Shown here in pieces: positions 32,999 through 43,376 of a DNA stretch of 64,000 nt. The stretch is from positions 5,559,001 to 5,623,000 of the forward strand of contig NZ_CP134053.1 in the NCBI RefSeq assembly GCF_031583065.1. Direction: 5' to 3'. Position 1 is the first letter of the stretch; the number at the start of each line of letters is the position of its first letter. The DNA is from Streptomyces sp. CGMCC 4.7035. GTDB taxonomy: Bacteria > Actinomycetota > Actinomycetes > Streptomycetales > Streptomycetaceae. The notes under the pieces are model-generated. The model saw only the letters and a list, made by a program, of their open reading frames with translations. It did no database searches and was not told where the DNA came from. The position numbers were made by a program, and so were the translations under genes.

Positions 32999-33005
32999 CG
33001 AGCGC

Positions 33006-34166
33006 GTGACTGATCTTGTGACGCGCCCGGCGCCGCCCCGCGTCGGCCCCGTGCGCCGTGCCACGCCCGCCCTGGCGGGCTACGTGGCCGTCCGCGCCCT
33101 GGGAGTCATCGTGCTCGCGCTGTGGAGCGCGGCGCGCGGCACGAGCCCGCACACCCTGCTGACGGCCCGCTGGGACTCGCTCTGGTACACCCGGGTGGCC
33201 GCGCTCGGCTATGGCTATGAGGTCCGGCTCCCGAACGGCGACGTGCACTCGAATCTCGCGTTCTTCCCGCTGCTGCCCTGGCTGGAGCGGCTCGGCGCGG
33301 TACTGACACCGTTGTCGTACGCCGATGCGGGTCTCGTCGTCTCGACGCTCGCCTCCCTGGCCGCGGCCTGGGGGATCTTCGCCGTCGCGGACCATGTGTA
33401 CGGCCGCCGCGTGGGGGTGTGCGCGGTGGCGGTGTGGGCGGTGCTGCCGGTCGGGATAGTGCAGTCGATGGCGTACAGCGAGTCATTGTTCACGGCGCTC
33501 GCCGCCTGGTCGCTGTACGCGGTCCTGACGCAACGGTGGGTGACGGCGGCTGTGCTCGCCTCGCTGGCGGGACTGACCCGCCCGGTGGGGGTGGCCGTCG
33601 TGGCGGCCGTGTGGGCGGCGGCGATCGCCTCGTACGCACGGGACCGGCACGCACCGGCGGCGCACGGCGGGCCGCGCCGCGCGCTCGGCATGTTCCTCGC
33701 CCCCCTCGGCGCCGCGGGATACGTCCTGTGGGTCGGCCACCACACCGGCAAGGGTCCCCTCGGTTATCTCGACGTCCAGGCGGGCTGGCGCAACGGCTTC
33801 GACGGCGGCTACGCCTTCGCCCGTTTCATCGCCGACAAGTTCACGTCCTTCCCCTCGGTCCTGGCCGGCGTGGGGCTGGTCGTCGGGGTCGCGCTGATCA
33901 TCTGGTTGTACGTGGTGTGTGTCCGGCAGGGCCAGCCGCTGCCGCTGCTCGTGTACGCGGGTGCCGTCACCGCACTCGCCCTGTGCGCGTCGAGCTACTT
34001 CGGCTCGAAACCGCGCCTCCTGCTGCCCGCCTTCCCGCTGTTGCTGCCCCTCGCCCGACTCCTCGCGCGGGGGCGTCCGCGCAGGTCGGTGGCAGTCCTC
34101 GCCGGTGTCGCAGTGGCATCGGCCGTCTACGGAGCGTGGTGGCTGAACGGCTCCGGTCCGCCATGA
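33006..34166 (+). CDS. Multi-pass membrane protein, GPI/PIG-V-type mannosyltransferase-like
   Basis: GTG 33006 gives 386 aa (MTDLVTRPAPPRVG). It has about 10 membrane helices, with the first extracytoplasmic loop containing ARWDSLWYTRVAALGY; W-D-x-x-W/H-Y motifs of this kind are characteristic of PIG-V/Gpi18-like mannosyltransferases of the GT-C superfamily, with acidic residues in loop 1 as catalytic centre. Later, HSNLAFFPLLPWL and GSKPRLLLPAFPLLLPLA match the family. Bacterial homologues are thought to use polyprenyl-phosphate mannose; the acceptor is unknown. It is probably independently transcribed. Confidence 0.78.
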   Translation: MTDLVTRPAPPRVGPVRRATPALAGYVAVRALGVIVLALWSAARGTSPHTLLTARWDSLWYTRVAALGYGYEVRLPNGDVHSNLAFFPLLPWLERLGAVLTPLSYADAGLVVSTLASLAAAWGIFAVADHVYGRRVGVCAVAVWAVLPVGIVQSMAYSESLFTALAAWSLYAVLTQRWVTAAVLASLAGLTRPVGVAVVAAVWAAAIASYARDRHAPAAHGGPRRALGMFLAPLGAAGYVLWVGHHTGKGPLGYLDVQAGWRNGFDGGYAFARFIADKFTSFPSVLAGVGLVVGVALIIWLYVVCVRQGQPLPLLVYAGAVTALALCASSYFGSKPRLLLPAFPLLLPLARLLARGRPRRSVAVLAGVAVASAVYGAWWLNGSGPP

Positions 34167-34404
34167 TCCCTTCGCGACGAGCGGTGAGCGAGCAGGGAAT
34201 TGGGCTCCAGCATTCGGTGAACGAATAGATAAGGGCCATATAACCAGGACGCGCATCGACCGACGGAATTGAAGGTCGGCAGCGGCTTCGATTACGGAAT
34301 CCGCAGAAATAAACGTCCTGCTGAGAGGAATCCCACATCACATCGTCATCACAAACGCGGGGATTCGGGGGAGCGCGGACCTCACTCGCTGTAACGTCGA
34401 TTGA

Positions 34405-35421
34405 GTGCGTACCGAACTAAAGCTGAGCCGTCTGGACCGGCTCTTCGCCAGGTTGGACCGTGAGCCGGAACGTCCGGCCCACATCGATGTGCCCAGGATG
34501 AGTCGGCACCGGGTGGTTCTCTTCTCGGCGACGCTGGCCTTCTACACGGCGATCGTGTGGGCCGTCGTCGTCTCCTCCTGGCTGGTCCGGCTCGACTGGC
34601 AGGTCATGTTCTTCCGGCCGTACCAGCAGTGGCCGGAGATCCACGCGTTCCTCGACTACTACGTGGTGCTGGGCCAGCGGGGTCCCACCGCGGTGATGGT
34701 CGCGGCCTGGCTGGGCTGGCGCTCCTGGCGGCAGCACACCCTGCGCCCACTGCTCGCACTGGGTGCGGCGCTGCTCGCGCTGAACATCACGGTCGGCGCC
34801 GCCAAGTACGGCATGGGACGCCTCGGACCCCACTACGCGACCGTCGTCGGGTCGAACGAGATGTGGCGCGGCGGCGATATATTCCCCTCTGGTCACACCG
34901 CGAACGCCGTGGTGACCTGGGGGATTCTGGCCTATCTGGCCTCGACGCCGCGAGCCAGACGCTGGCTGTCCGCGCTGTCCGCGGTGACCTCCCTCGGCGT
35001 CGGCCTCACCACGGTCTATCTCGGTACGCACTGGCTGAGCGACGTGCTCCTCGGCTGGGCCGCGGGTCTGCTGATCCTGCTGGCGCTGCCCTGGTTCGAG
35101 CCGCTGATCGCCCGTGCCGAGACGGCCGTCTTCGCGCTGCGGGACCGTTGGCGCAGCCGCCGTGCCCTCCCGGTGCCGGCTCCGGCCCCGGTCGGCGCGC
35201 CCTCCCCGTCCGCGGCGCGCGCCGCGGACGGGGAGGCGCCGGTGCGCGAGCCCGTGGGCGCCACCCGCGCGCCCCGGCCGCCGGTCTACCTGGCTCCCGG
35301 TCCGCATGCGGCCCGTTCCGAGCGCACCCCCGTCACCCCGGTGGGCAGTCGCCGCCCGCCGCACTCGGACCGGGTGCCGCGCGGCACCGCCTCTGCCCGT
35401 CCGCTGGCAGGCGGCGGCTGA
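34405..35421 (+). CDS. PAP2-family phosphatase
   Basis: GTG 34405 gives 338 aa. Six or so helices carry the three lipid-phosphatase motifs: K134 in AAKYGMGRLGP, PSGH at 161-164 and H209/D213 in YLGTHWLSD. A ~90-residue Pro/Ala/Arg tail follows. The active site should face outside the membrane and dephosphorylate a lipid phosphate such as phosphatidic acid or polyprenyl pyrophosphate. TAACGT lies 7 nt before the GTG and there is no ribosome site, so a leaderless transcript is possible. The preceding ~240 bp is AT-richer than average. Confidence 0.88.
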   Translation: MRTELKLSRLDRLFARLDREPERPAHIDVPRMSRHRVVLFSATLAFYTAIVWAVVVSSWLVRLDWQVMFFRPYQQWPEIHAFLDYYVVLGQRGPTAVMVAAWLGWRSWRQHTLRPLLALGAALLALNITVGAAKYGMGRLGPHYATVVGSNEMWRGGDIFPSGHTANAVVTWGILAYLASTPRARRWLSALSAVTSLGVGLTTVYLGTHWLSDVLLGWAAGLLILLALPWFEPLIARAETAVFALRDRWRSRRALPVPAPAPVGAPSPSAARAADGEAPVREPVGATRAPRPPVYLAPGPHAARSERTPVTPVGSRRPPHSDRVPRGTASARPLAGGG

Positions 35422-35467
35422 GCAGCCGATGCGCGGGAACCGGTACGCACAGCCTCCCCGCGCATCG

Positions 35468-35498
35468 AAGGCCCCGGCTCACATCGAGCCGGGGCCTT
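35468..35498 (+). terminator. Rho-independent-type terminator after the PAP2 gene
   Basis: AAGGCCCCGGCTC and GAGCCGGGGCCTT form a perfect 13-bp stem with a 5-nt loop, followed by CTTC. Confidence 0.85.
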
Positions 35499-35595
35499 CT
35501 TCATGGGCGTCGCACTCGTCGGGCGCCCTTCGGCGCGCGCCCTTCGTTTCGCTCCGCCTACGGGGCGCCAGGTCCTCCGGGCCCACGCGCGCCGG

Positions 35596-35811
35596 TCATC
35601 CCTTCCAGCAGCGCCTGACCCTGCCGTTCTCGACCTCGAAGTTCAGCCGTCCGATGCGGTACTCCATGGTGATGATCGCGCCCGGCGGCAGCGAGCGGAC
35701 CGCACTCCAACCGCGCTCACGGGCGAGCCGCTCGGCGCGGTCGGCCTCCAGGCCGACGTACGCGTCCGGGGAGTCCTCGGGTTCTGCGCCAGGGGTGGGA
35801 ATGGGTGCCAT
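35596..35811 (-). CDS. Peptidase inhibitor I78-family protein (71 aa)
   Basis: The 71-aa product (MAPIPTPGAEPEDSPDAYVG) carries the I78 inhibitor fold: VGLEADRAERLARERGW, then RSLPPGAIITMEYRIGRLNFEV and the terminal VRRCWKG. I78 proteins are potato-inhibitor-I-like wedges that block serine proteases. There is no signal peptide, so it would act in the cytoplasm unless exported by another route. Streptomyces carry many streptogrisin-type proteases (two in this window), but a functional link is speculative. Confidence 0.8.
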   Translation of the reverse strand: MAPIPTPGAEPEDSPDAYVGLEADRAERLARERGWSAVRSLPPGAIITMEYRIGRLNFEVENGRVRRCWKG

Positions 35812-36246
35812 GCCGCCACGTTAGGCCGCGGGCCTCCGGCGCGGAAGTCCGGGCCCGTCTCCCGGCCCACGCGGTCCTCTCCGGTCACACTTCTGTCACA
35901 GGATCGCGACACCCGTTTCGCCCTCACGGCGTCACACGTACGAGCGGTTCCGTACGTGCCACGCACCTCCTCGAACGTAATTCGGATCAGGATCGGTCAA
36001 CCTGGGAACGGGCCGAAAATTACCCCGCGGAAAGCACGGTGACCGGTTCACACCCGGCCTTTTTCATTCCGAATCCGGGATGTCCGCGTCACCTGACACC
36101 GCATAAGAAATACACGGCTTCAGCACAGAACCACCGTATGCGCCCTGTCGGAGCGCGGGGCGGCGCGCACATCGTGGCGTGAGCCCGCGGGAGTGCCGGA
36201 CCGCGGACTCCAGCAGGCCCGGGACGCGATGAGCGAGGGGCAGGCG
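35812..36246. other. Divergent intergenic region between the I78 gene and ctaD
   Basis: About 435 bp. A weak hairpin around 36037-36062 followed by CTTTTTC resembles a plus-strand terminator, though no plus-strand gene ends nearby. GC is lower than average over 35950-36130. No ORF with convincing codon use is seen. Confidence 0.4.
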
Positions 36247-37935
36247 ATGGGGACGGACACGGCGCAGGCGACCGTGGAAGGGTTGCGGGCGAGGCGGCCG
36301 GGACGGCTGGTGGTGGACTGGCTGACCACCACCGACCACAAGAAGATCGGCCACCTCTATCTGGTCACGTCGTTCGCGTTCTTCCTGATCGGCGGCGCCA
36401 TGGCGCTGATGATGCGGGCCGAGCTGGCCCGGCCCGGCCTGCAGATCATGAGCAACGCCCAGTACAACCAGCTGTTCACCATGCACGGCACGATCATGCT
36501 GCTGCTGTTCGCGACCCCCACCTTCGCGGGGTTCGCCAACGAGATCATGCCGCTTCAGATCGGCTCCCCCGACGTGGCCTTCCCGCGGCTGAACATGCTG
36601 TCGTACTGGCTGTTCCTGTTCGGCGGGCTGATCGTGCTGGGCTCGCTGCTGACGCCGGACGGGGCCGCCGACTTCGGCTGGTTCGCGTACGCGCCGCTCA
36701 ACAGCGCGGAGCACACACCGGGCATCGGCGCCGACATGTGGATCATGGGGCTCGCGCTGGCCGGCTTCGGCACGATCCTGGGTGCGGTGAACTTCCTGAC
36801 GACGATCATCGGGATGCGCGCGCCGGGCATGACGATGTTCCGGATGCCGATCTTCACCTGGAACACGCTGTTCACGTCGATCCTCGTACTGATGGCGTTC
36901 CCCGTGCTCGCGGCGGCGCTGCTGGTCCTGGAGGCGGACCGGCGGTTCGGTGCACGGGTGTTCGAGGCCGCCGATGGCGGGGCGCTGCTGTGGCAGCACC
37001 TGTTCTGGTTCTTCGGCCATCCCGAGGTCTACATCATCGCGCTGCCGTTCTTCGGGATCATCACGGAGATCATCCCGGTCTTCAGCCGCAAGCCGATCTT
37101 CGGCTATCTGACGCTGGTCGGCGCGACGATGGCGATCACGGGTCTGTCGGTGGTCGTCTGGGCGCACCACATGTTCGCGACGGGCGCGGTGCTGCTGCCG
37201 TACTTCTCGTTCATGTCGTTCATGATCGCGGTACCCACGGGCGTGAAGTTCTTCAACTGGAGCGGCACGATACTCAAGGGCTCCCTGTCCTTCGAGACAC
37301 CGATGCTGTGGGCGACCGGCTTTCTGGTGACGTTCCTGTTCGGCGGGCTGACGGGGGTGATCCTGGCCTCGCCGCCGATGGACTTCCACGTCACCGACTC
37401 GTACTTCGTGGTCGCCCACTTCCACTACGTCGTCTTCGGCACCGTCGTCTTCGCGACGTTCGGCGGCTTCTACTTCTGGTGGCCGAAGTTCACCGGGAAG
37501 CTGCTCGACGAACGACTCGGGAAGATCCACTTCTGGACGCTGTTCGTGGGCTTCCAGGTCACGTTCCTGGTGCAGCACTGGCTGGGCGCGGAGGGCATGC
37601 CGCGCCGGTACGCCGACTATCTGGCCGCCGACGGCTTCACCGCGCTCAACACCGTCTCGTCGATCGGCGCGTTCCTGCTCGGCATCTCGACGCTGCCATT
37701 CGTCTACAACGTCTGGAGGACCGCCAGGTTCGGCACCAAGGTGGAGGCCAACGACCCCTGGGGCTTCGGCCGCTCCCTGGAGTGGGCGACCTCCTGCCCG
37801 CCGCCGCGGCACAACTTCGTCACGCTGCCCCGGATCCGCTCGGAGTCCCCGGCCTTCGACCTGCATCATCCGTTGTACGCCGAGGGTGCTCGGCCCGCTC
37901 CAGAGCCCGGGACAGCCGGTCCCGCGCCGTCCTGA
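36247..37935 (+). CDS. ctaD: Cytochrome c oxidase subunit I, orphan copy
   Basis: ATG 36247 follows GAGGGGC and gives 562 aa; ATG 36229 is an alternative. Twelve helices carry the haem-copper motifs: low-spin haem ligands in TMHGTIML and HFHYVVFG, CuB ligands in [11 protein letters not shown] and WAHHMF, and the K/D-channel-like region. It is the terminal aa3-type oxidase subunit for respiratory O2 reduction. No ctaC, ctaE or qcr genes are adjacent, so it is a second copy outside the main oxidase operon. Its last 116 nt overlap the convergent WYL regulator gene. Confidence 0.92.
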   Translation: MGTDTAQATVEGLRARRPGRLVVDWLTTTDHKKIGHLYLVTSFAFFLIGGAMALMMRAELARPGLQIMSNAQYNQLFTMHGTIMLLLFATPTFAGFANEIMPLQIGSPDVAFPRLNMLSYWLFLFGGLIVLGSLLTPDGAADFGWFAYAPLNSAEHTPGIGADMWIMGLALAGFGTILGAVNFLTTIIGMRAPGMTMFRMPIFTWNTLFTSILVLMAFPVLAAALLVLEADRRFGARVFEAADGGALLWQHLFWFFGHPEVYIIALPFFGIITEIIPVFSRKPIFGYLTLVGATMAITGLSVVVWAHHMFATGAVLLPYFSFMSFMIAVPTGVKFFNWSGTILKGSLSFETPMLWATGFLVTFLFGGLTGVILASPPMDFHVTDSYFVVAHFHYVVFGTVVFATFGGFYFWWPKFTGKLLDERLGKIHFWTLFVGFQVTFLVQHWLGAEGMPRRYADYLAADGFTALNTVSSIGAFLLGISTLPFVYNVWRTARFGTKVEANDPWGFGRSLEWATSCPPPRHNFVTLPRIRSESPAFDLHHPLYAEGARPAPEPGTAGPAPS

Positions 37936-38854
37936 CGGCCTCGGTCAGCTCGGCGGGTTCCAGCACCTCGAACTCCAGGCCCATCATCATCACGTGGATG
38001 ACCATCACATCCAGGTTCGGGGCGCCCGTGCGCAGCAGACAGCTGCCGTCGGTCTCCGCCTCCAGGGTCCCCGCCGACGGGGAGACACGCTCGGCCGCCT
38101 CGTGCAGGGGCACCAGCAGCCGTACGACGGCCTGTGCGGCGTACGCGCGCGTGGAGACGCCCTTCGACACATATGCGGCGAGGTCCTCGGCCGGTGGTGT
38201 CCGCGGGGTGAAGCGCGGGCCGTGCGGCGGCTTCGGGATGATGCGGTCGACGCGGAAGGTGCGCCAGTCGTCGCGGTCGACGTCCCAGGCGACCAGGTAC
38301 CAGCGGCGCTCGGTGCACACCAGACGGTGCGGCTCGACGGTGCGGCGGGTGGGGGCGCCGCCGTGGTCGCGGTACTCGAAGCGCAGCCGTTCCGCGTCCC
38401 GGCACAGGTGGGCGAGTTCGGTGAGGACGGCGGGGTCCACGGTGGAGGGCCGGGGGCCGCGCAGCATCGGCACCGTGAACGCGTTGAGGGCGCTGACGCG
38501 GCGGCGCAGCCGGTTCGGCAGGACCTGCTCCAGCTTGGCGAGAGCGCCCACGGAGGTCTCGCCGATGCCCTCGATGCCCTGCCCGGCGGCCGTGCGCAGC
38601 CCGACGGCCACGGCGACCGCCTCGTCGTCGTCCAGGAGCAGCGGCGGCAGTTCGGCCCCCGCCCCGAGCTGGTAGCCGCCGCCGGTGCCCGGGCTGGCGT
38701 CGACCGGGTAGCCCAGTTCACGCAGTCGGTCCACGTCCCGGCGGACGGTGCGGGGGCTGACACCGAGGCGTTCGGCGAGGTCGGCTCCGGACCATTCGCG
38801 GTGGGCCTGGAGCAGGGACAGCAGGCGCAGCAGTCGTGCCGAGGTCTCCAGCAT
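37820..38854 (-). CDS. HTH/WYL-domain transcriptional regulator
   Basis: This 344-aa protein starts [20 protein letters not shown], a DeoR-like winged HTH ([31 protein letters not shown]). A WYL domain lies near residues 140-215 ([28 protein letters not shown] in parts) and a WCX-type C-terminal domain after it. Such proteins bind small ligands or nucleic acids and often repress divergent genes. The reading frame runs 116 nt into the 3' end of ctaD; the final ~25 residues (after SRALERA) are Arg/Pro-rich and look like read-through rather than conserved protein. Confidence 0.87.
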   Translation of the reverse strand: MLETSARLLRLLSLLQAHREWSGADLAERLGVSPRTVRRDVDRLRELGYPVDASPGTGGGYQLGAGAELPPLLLDDDEAVAVAVGLRTAAGQGIEGIGETSVGALAKLEQVLPNRLRRRVSALNAFTVPMLRGPRPSTVDPAVLTELAHLCRDAERLRFEYRDHGGAPTRRTVEPHRLVCTERRWYLVAWDVDRDDWRTFRVDRIIPKPPHGPRFTPRTPPAEDLAAYVSKGVSTRAYAAQAVVRLLVPLHEAAERVSPSAGTLEAETDGSCLLRTGAPNLDVMVIHVMMMGLEFEVLEPAELTEAVRTARDRLSRALERAEHPRRTTDDAGRRPGTPSGSGAA

Positions 38855-38884
38855 GGGTCCGAGTCTGCCAGCCCTTGCGGACAG

Positions 38885-39025
38885 CTACGGTCCGCAAGGA
38901 GGGACGGCCTGTGTCCGCTCCGCCCGCACCGCGGCCTTGGCACAGCGGAAGACCGGCTTCTTGTCCGCGATGTCGTCGAGCAGTCGCGCGAAGTGTTCGT
39001 GCTTCGTCTGCGGGGCCTCGGTCAT
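38885..39025 (-). CDS. Small hypothetical protein (46 aa)
   Basis: ATG 39025 gives 46 aa beginning MTEAPQTKHEHFARLLDDIA and continuing DKKPVFRCAKAAVRAE. Third positions are G/C in nearly all of the first 37 codons, which argues for real coding sequence; the last nine codons lose that bias, so the gene may be the stump of a longer one. It ends 30 nt before the WYL regulator start on the same strand. No family is recognised. Confidence 0.45.
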   Translation of the reverse strand: MTEAPQTKHEHFARLLDDIADKKPVFRCAKAAVRAERTQAVPPCGP

Positions 39026-39051
39026 CCGCCCGCGACCGGACCCATGCGCGC

Positions 39052-39089
39052 CGGGGTCCCGCCCGGTCGGCCGACCGGGCGGGACCCCG
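39052..39089. terminator. 38-bp perfect palindrome, terminator-like
   Basis: CGGGGTCCCGCCCGGTCGG is followed directly by its reverse complement, forming a very stable stem downstream of the Rpf-like gene and upstream of the small ORF. Confidence 0.7.
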
Positions 39090-39099
39090 TGTCCGAGCA

Positions 39100-39132
39100 G
39101 GGCCCTGACGTCCGATCGCGATGTCAGGGCCC
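39100..39132 (-). terminator. Hairpin terminator of the Rpf-like gene
   Basis: GGGCCCTGAC and GTCAGGGCCC form a perfect 10-bp stem with a 13-nt loop, 16 nt past the stop codon. Together with the palindrome at 39052 it forms a double terminator. Confidence 0.75.
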
Positions 39133-39147
39133 GCGGGAGGAGCTCGG

Positions 39148-40014
<867 letters not shown>

Positions 40015-40357
40015 CCAACTCCTTGTCATTCCAGGCCAGTTCGCCGTTACCTGAGGTATCGGCGATTTTCAGCCACCCATTTCATTCGCTGATTTCCGGA
40101 TATGTCGACCACCCGACCCGGCCGCATGTGAGTCACTTCACGCAACCAACTTCCTTCACCGCCCAACAAGTTGGCGAGGAGTGACGGATTCCGCACACAG
40201 GGTCACACTCCGCGCCGGTCGGTTCGATTCCGTTCGCTTCCGGGCGTGACTCCGGCCACAGATCGCCCGTTGTCATCTTCATGAGCCGGGGACCCCCGGA
40301 CTCATGGGCCGGGAGCCACCCGGCACCGTCACGCACCGCATCCCGAGGGAGCCACCC

Positions 40358-41131
40358 GTGCCGCGCATGCTCGACGTCAGTGACGCCGTACGCGCCGAGA
40401 TCGGCGACGAAGAAGCCGACCGGCTGCTCGCCGGAGAGAACGCCCCGGGCAGTTACGACTGCACGTCCTGCCGCACCCCGGGCGACTCCGATCAGGAGCG
40501 CACCAGCACCGTCCTGTTCGTCGGGGACGAGACCGCCGTCCTCGCCTTCGCCCATGCCACCTGCCTGCCCTCCCAGGTCGTCCAGGTCACCGAGGAGCAG
40601 TTGCAGGGCGCCGTCCGCTCCATCGCCGCCGAGGAGGGGATCGCCACGGGCGTCCCCGAGCAGGCGGTGCTGGGCGTCACCAGCGGACTGGTCCTGATCG
40701 CCGGGGAGTTGCACCCGGCGCTCGTCGTGGAGCCGACCGCGCCGATCGTGCGCCCGGGCACGACCGGCATCGGCGACGACTTCCTGCCCCTGCTCATCGA
40801 GCAGGGCTTCATGCCGCTGACCGAGATCGCCTCGGTGCCGTCCGTGCTGCACGGCTGGTCGGTGCTGCTCGCCATGGGCCAGCTGCACGCCGTGCTGCAG
40901 CCCGGGGCGGGCGGCGGGCAGCCGGTCGCCTGGTGGCAGGCGCACCAGCCGCTCCAGGTCACCGATGGATGGCGGGCGGCCGCCAACAAGCACCAGCAGG
41001 TGCTGATGTTCGCAGCACCGGTGGGGTCGATCGGCCGCCAGCCGCGAGAGGATCTGCTGCGCGACGCGTTGGACAAGGCGGCGGCCAACGGGAAGCTCGT
41101 GGCTGCCGCCTTGCCTCTGGCGGGCACCTGA
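40358..41131 (+). CDS. Conserved hypothetical protein (257 aa)
   Basis: GTG 40358 follows GAGGGAG and gives 257 aa (MPRMLDVSDAVRAEIG); ATG 40367 is also in frame. The N-terminal third contains YDCTSCRTPGD, a C-x-x-C that could bind a metal. The remainder is alternating beta/alpha sequence with LVLIAGELHPALVVEPTA and HGWSVLLAMGQLHAVLQPG and no signal or membrane helix. I do not recognise a domain. Codon bias is normal. It is divergent from the Rpf-like gene and shares the 540-bp gap with it. Confidence 0.75.
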   Translation: MPRMLDVSDAVRAEIGDEEADRLLAGENAPGSYDCTSCRTPGDSDQERTSTVLFVGDETAVLAFAHATCLPSQVVQVTEEQLQGAVRSIAAEEGIATGVPEQAVLGVTSGLVLIAGELHPALVVEPTAPIVRPGTTGIGDDFLPLLIEQGFMPLTEIASVPSVLHGWSVLLAMGQLHAVLQPGAGGGQPVAWWQAHQPLQVTDGWRAAANKHQQVLMFAAPVGSIGRQPREDLLRDALDKAAANGKLVAAALPLAGT

Positions 41132-41160
41132 GCCTTTGCCGGGGCCGTTCGCCAAGTGCC

Positions 41161-41258
41161 GGTCGACTGTGGTGGATCGGGCGCGGGTCCGCTGTGACCG
41201 AGCGCGCCCACGCGGCGGAGCCACACCACCTCACCGCCCCGCGCCCCTGACGGGGCGC
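41161..41258 (-). repeat. Second copy of the flippase-linker repeat, intergenic
   Basis: On the minus strand the block begins with CGCCCCGTCAGGGGCG, as at 1390, then GGCTCC and a stretch ending CGGACCCGC. It lies in the 206-bp gap between two hypothetical genes, the usual location for this kind of Streptomyces repeat. Confidence 0.65.
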
Positions 41259-41337
41259 ACCGCCCATCACGGCATGCGTCCCGCCGAAGCGGACTAATCG
41301 ACCGCATCCCTTGGGCGGCGGGGTCGTTGGCATCTAC

Positions 41338-41730
41338 GTGCATGCATATGACGTCCCCCGCCGCCAGTCCTATCAGCCCGCCCCTTCCGGGCGAGCGGCC
41401 CAGGACCTTTCGGGCGGCTCGTCCGCCACGCCGATCTACGACGCGCTCTACTCCGAGTACGTCAGGTCCTTCCGGGCCTACCCGGGCGACCGCAGCAACG
41501 AGGAGGACCTGGGCTTCGTCGCCTTCGCCAACTCCCCGCACCGCACGGCCTCGTACGACGCCGGGACGTATGGCACACGCCCCGGCACCCCCCAGCACGC
41601 GACGGGCCATCTGGCCGCCCAGCACGGGCACACGGCCACGGCGGCCACCGTCTGGCAGCAGGTGGCGCGGCACGCCAGAGGGATGCAGCACGTCCCGGCG
41701 CTGCCGCCCGCACCGCGCAGGGGGCTGTGA
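41338..41730 (+). CDS. Hypothetical protein with TPIYDAL motif (about 130 aa)
   Basis: The start is uncertain: GTG 41338 (V-H-A-Y-D-V) is a conservative choice, and a TTG at 41311 is in frame. The protein is hydrophilic, rich in Ala, Gly, His and Tyr, with SSATPIYDALYSEYVRSFRA and a following GDRSNEEDLGFVAF. TPIYD-A-L is a short motif I associate with small uncharacterised Streptomyces proteins (DUF6643-like), but the remainder does not clearly match. There are no membrane helices. Function is unknown. Confidence 0.55.
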   Translation: MHAYDVPRRQSYQPAPSGRAAQDLSGGSSATPIYDALYSEYVRSFRAYPGDRSNEEDLGFVAFANSPHRTASYDAGTYGTRPGTPQHATGHLAAQHGHTATAATVWQQVARHARGMQHVPALPPAPRRGL

Positions 41731-41766
41731 GCAGGACGCGGGCTGGGGCGCCCCGGAGGCGAAAGA

Positions 41767-41802
41767 AAAGGGGCGGCCCCCACCATGGAGGCCGCCCTTT
41801 CC
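41767..41802. terminator. Bidirectional hairpin terminator
   Basis: AAAGGGGCGGCC and GGCCGCCCTTT form a stem (one bulged G) between the convergent hypothetical gene and der; U-tracts flank both sides. Confidence 0.8.
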
Positions 41803-41823
41803 TCAAGCGCGCTGTCCCTTACG

Positions 41824-43302
41824 TCACTTCTTCTTGCCGCGCTTCTCGCGCACCCGGACGGAGATATGGATCGGCGTGCCCTCGAAGCCGAACTCCTCGC
41901 GCAGCCGCCGCTCGATGAACCGGCGGTAGCCCGCCTCGATGAAGCCGGAGGCGAAGAGCACGAACCGCGGCGGCTTGGTGCCCGCCTGCGTGCCGAAGAG
42001 GATGCGCGGCTGCTTGCCGCCACGGACCGGGTGCGGGTGCGCGGCGACCAGTTCACCGAGGAAGGCGTTGAGCCGGCCCGTCGGAACCCGGGTCTCCCAG
42101 CCCTCCAGCGCGGTCTCGATCGCCGGGACCAGCTTCTCCATGTGCCGACCGGTGCGCGCCGAGACGTTCACACGCGGAGCCCAGGCGACCTGGCCGAGCT
42201 CTGTCTCGATCTCCCGCTCCAGGTAGTAGCGGCGCTCCTCGTCGAGGGTGTCCCACTTGTTGTAGGCGAGGACGAGCGCGCGGCCCGCCTCCACCGCCAT
42301 GGTGACGATGCGCTGGTCCTGGACCGAAATGCTCTCGGTGGTGTCGATCAGCACGACGGCGACCTCGGCCTTCTCCACAGCGGCCGCGGTACGCAGCGAG
42401 GCGTAGTAGTCGGCGCCCTGCTGGAGGTGGACCCGCTTGCGGATACCGGCCGTGTCGACGAACTTCCAGGTCTTGCCGCCGAGTTCGATCAGCTCGTCGA
42501 CCGGGTCACGGGTGGTGCCGGCGAGTTCGTTGACGACGACGCGCTCCTCGCCCGCGACCTTGTTCAGCAGCGAGGACTTGCCGACGTTCGGGCGGCCGAT
42601 CAGAGCGACGCGGCGCGGTCCGCCGATCGCCGCGCCGAAGGCCTGGGCGGGCGCCTCGGGCAGGGCCTCCAGGACGGCGTCCAGCATGTCGCCGGTGCCG
42701 CGGCCGTGGAGGGCCGAGACGGGGTGGGGCTCGCCGAGGCCGAGGTTCCACAGGTAGGCCGCGTCGGCCTCGCCGCTCGGGCCGTCGACCTTGTTGGCGC
42801 ACAGCACCACGGGCTTGCCGGCCTTGCGCAGCAGGCGGACGACCGCCTCGTCGGTGTCAGTGGCGCCGACCTTGGCGTCGACGACGAAGACGACCGCGTC
42901 GGCCGCCTCGATCGCGTACTCGGCCTGGGCGGCCACGGAGGCGTCGATACCGAGGACGTCCTGCTCCCAGCCGCCGGTGTCGACGACCTTGAAGCGGCGG
43001 CCCGCCCACTCGGCCTCGTAGGTGACGCGGTCGCGGGTGACGCCGGGCTTGTCCTCGACGACCGCCTCGCGGCGGCCGATGATGCGGTTCACCAGAGTCG
43101 ACTTGCCGACATTGGGGCGGCCGACGACGGCGAGGACCGGCAGCGGACCGTGTCCGGCCTCCTCGATGGCGCCCTCGACGTCCTCCAGGTCGAAGCCCTC
43201 TTCCGCGGCGAGCTCCATGAACTCCGCGTACTCGGCGTCGCCGAGCGCCCCGTGCTCGTACTCGTGCGCGGCCGAGCCGTCGGGCTGGATCTGGTCGTTC
43301 AT
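41824..43302 (-). CDS. der: Double-domain ribosome-assembly GTPase
   Basis: ATG 43302 ([16 protein letters not shown]) gives 492 aa. Two G domains are evident: the first with GRPNVGKS at 61-68 and VVDTGGW, the second with a second GRPNVGKS and VDTAGIRKR, followed by a KH-like domain and a C-terminal basic REKRGKKK tail. Der (EngA) assists 50S maturation. An acidic N-terminal extension of ~50 residues is typical of actinobacterial Der. It is the last gene of the cmk-plsC-der run, starting 75 nt past the plsC stop. Confidence 0.95.
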   Translation of the reverse strand: MNDQIQPDGSAAHEYEHGALGDAEYAEFMELAAEEGFDLEDVEGAIEEAGHGPLPVLAVVGRPNVGKSTLVNRIIGRREAVVEDKPGVTRDRVTYEAEWAGRRFKVVDTGGWEQDVLGIDASVAAQAEYAIEAADAVVFVVDAKVGATDTDEAVVRLLRKAGKPVVLCANKVDGPSGEADAAYLWNLGLGEPHPVSALHGRGTGDMLDAVLEALPEAPAQAFGAAIGGPRRVALIGRPNVGKSSLLNKVAGEERVVVNELAGTTRDPVDELIELGGKTWKFVDTAGIRKRVHLQQGADYYASLRTAAAVEKAEVAVVLIDTTESISVQDQRIVTMAVEAGRALVLAYNKWDTLDEERRYYLEREIETELGQVAWAPRVNVSARTGRHMEKLVPAIETALEGWETRVPTGRLNAFLGELVAAHPHPVRGGKQPRILFGTQAGTKPPRFVLFASGFIEAGYRRFIERRLREEFGFEGTPIHISVRVREKRGKKK

Positions 43303-43376
43303 GAAGTCCGTACCTCGTTCATCGTGGTGATCGGTGGAGCACCGCGTCTCACGGTGATCCACTACTCAAGTGTCGC

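Noticed and set aside
35960..36070. Possible cobalamin-like riboswitch upstream of ctaD
   Set aside because: A GGGAAC...AAAATT...CCGCGG stretch vaguely recalls the B12 box, but the conserved core and P13-like elements are not found, and no cobalamin gene is adjacent.
36064..37869. 601-codon minus-strand open frame antisense to ctaD
   Set aside because: Extremely Arg/Glu/Gln/His-rich, the usual reverse reading of a membrane protein gene.
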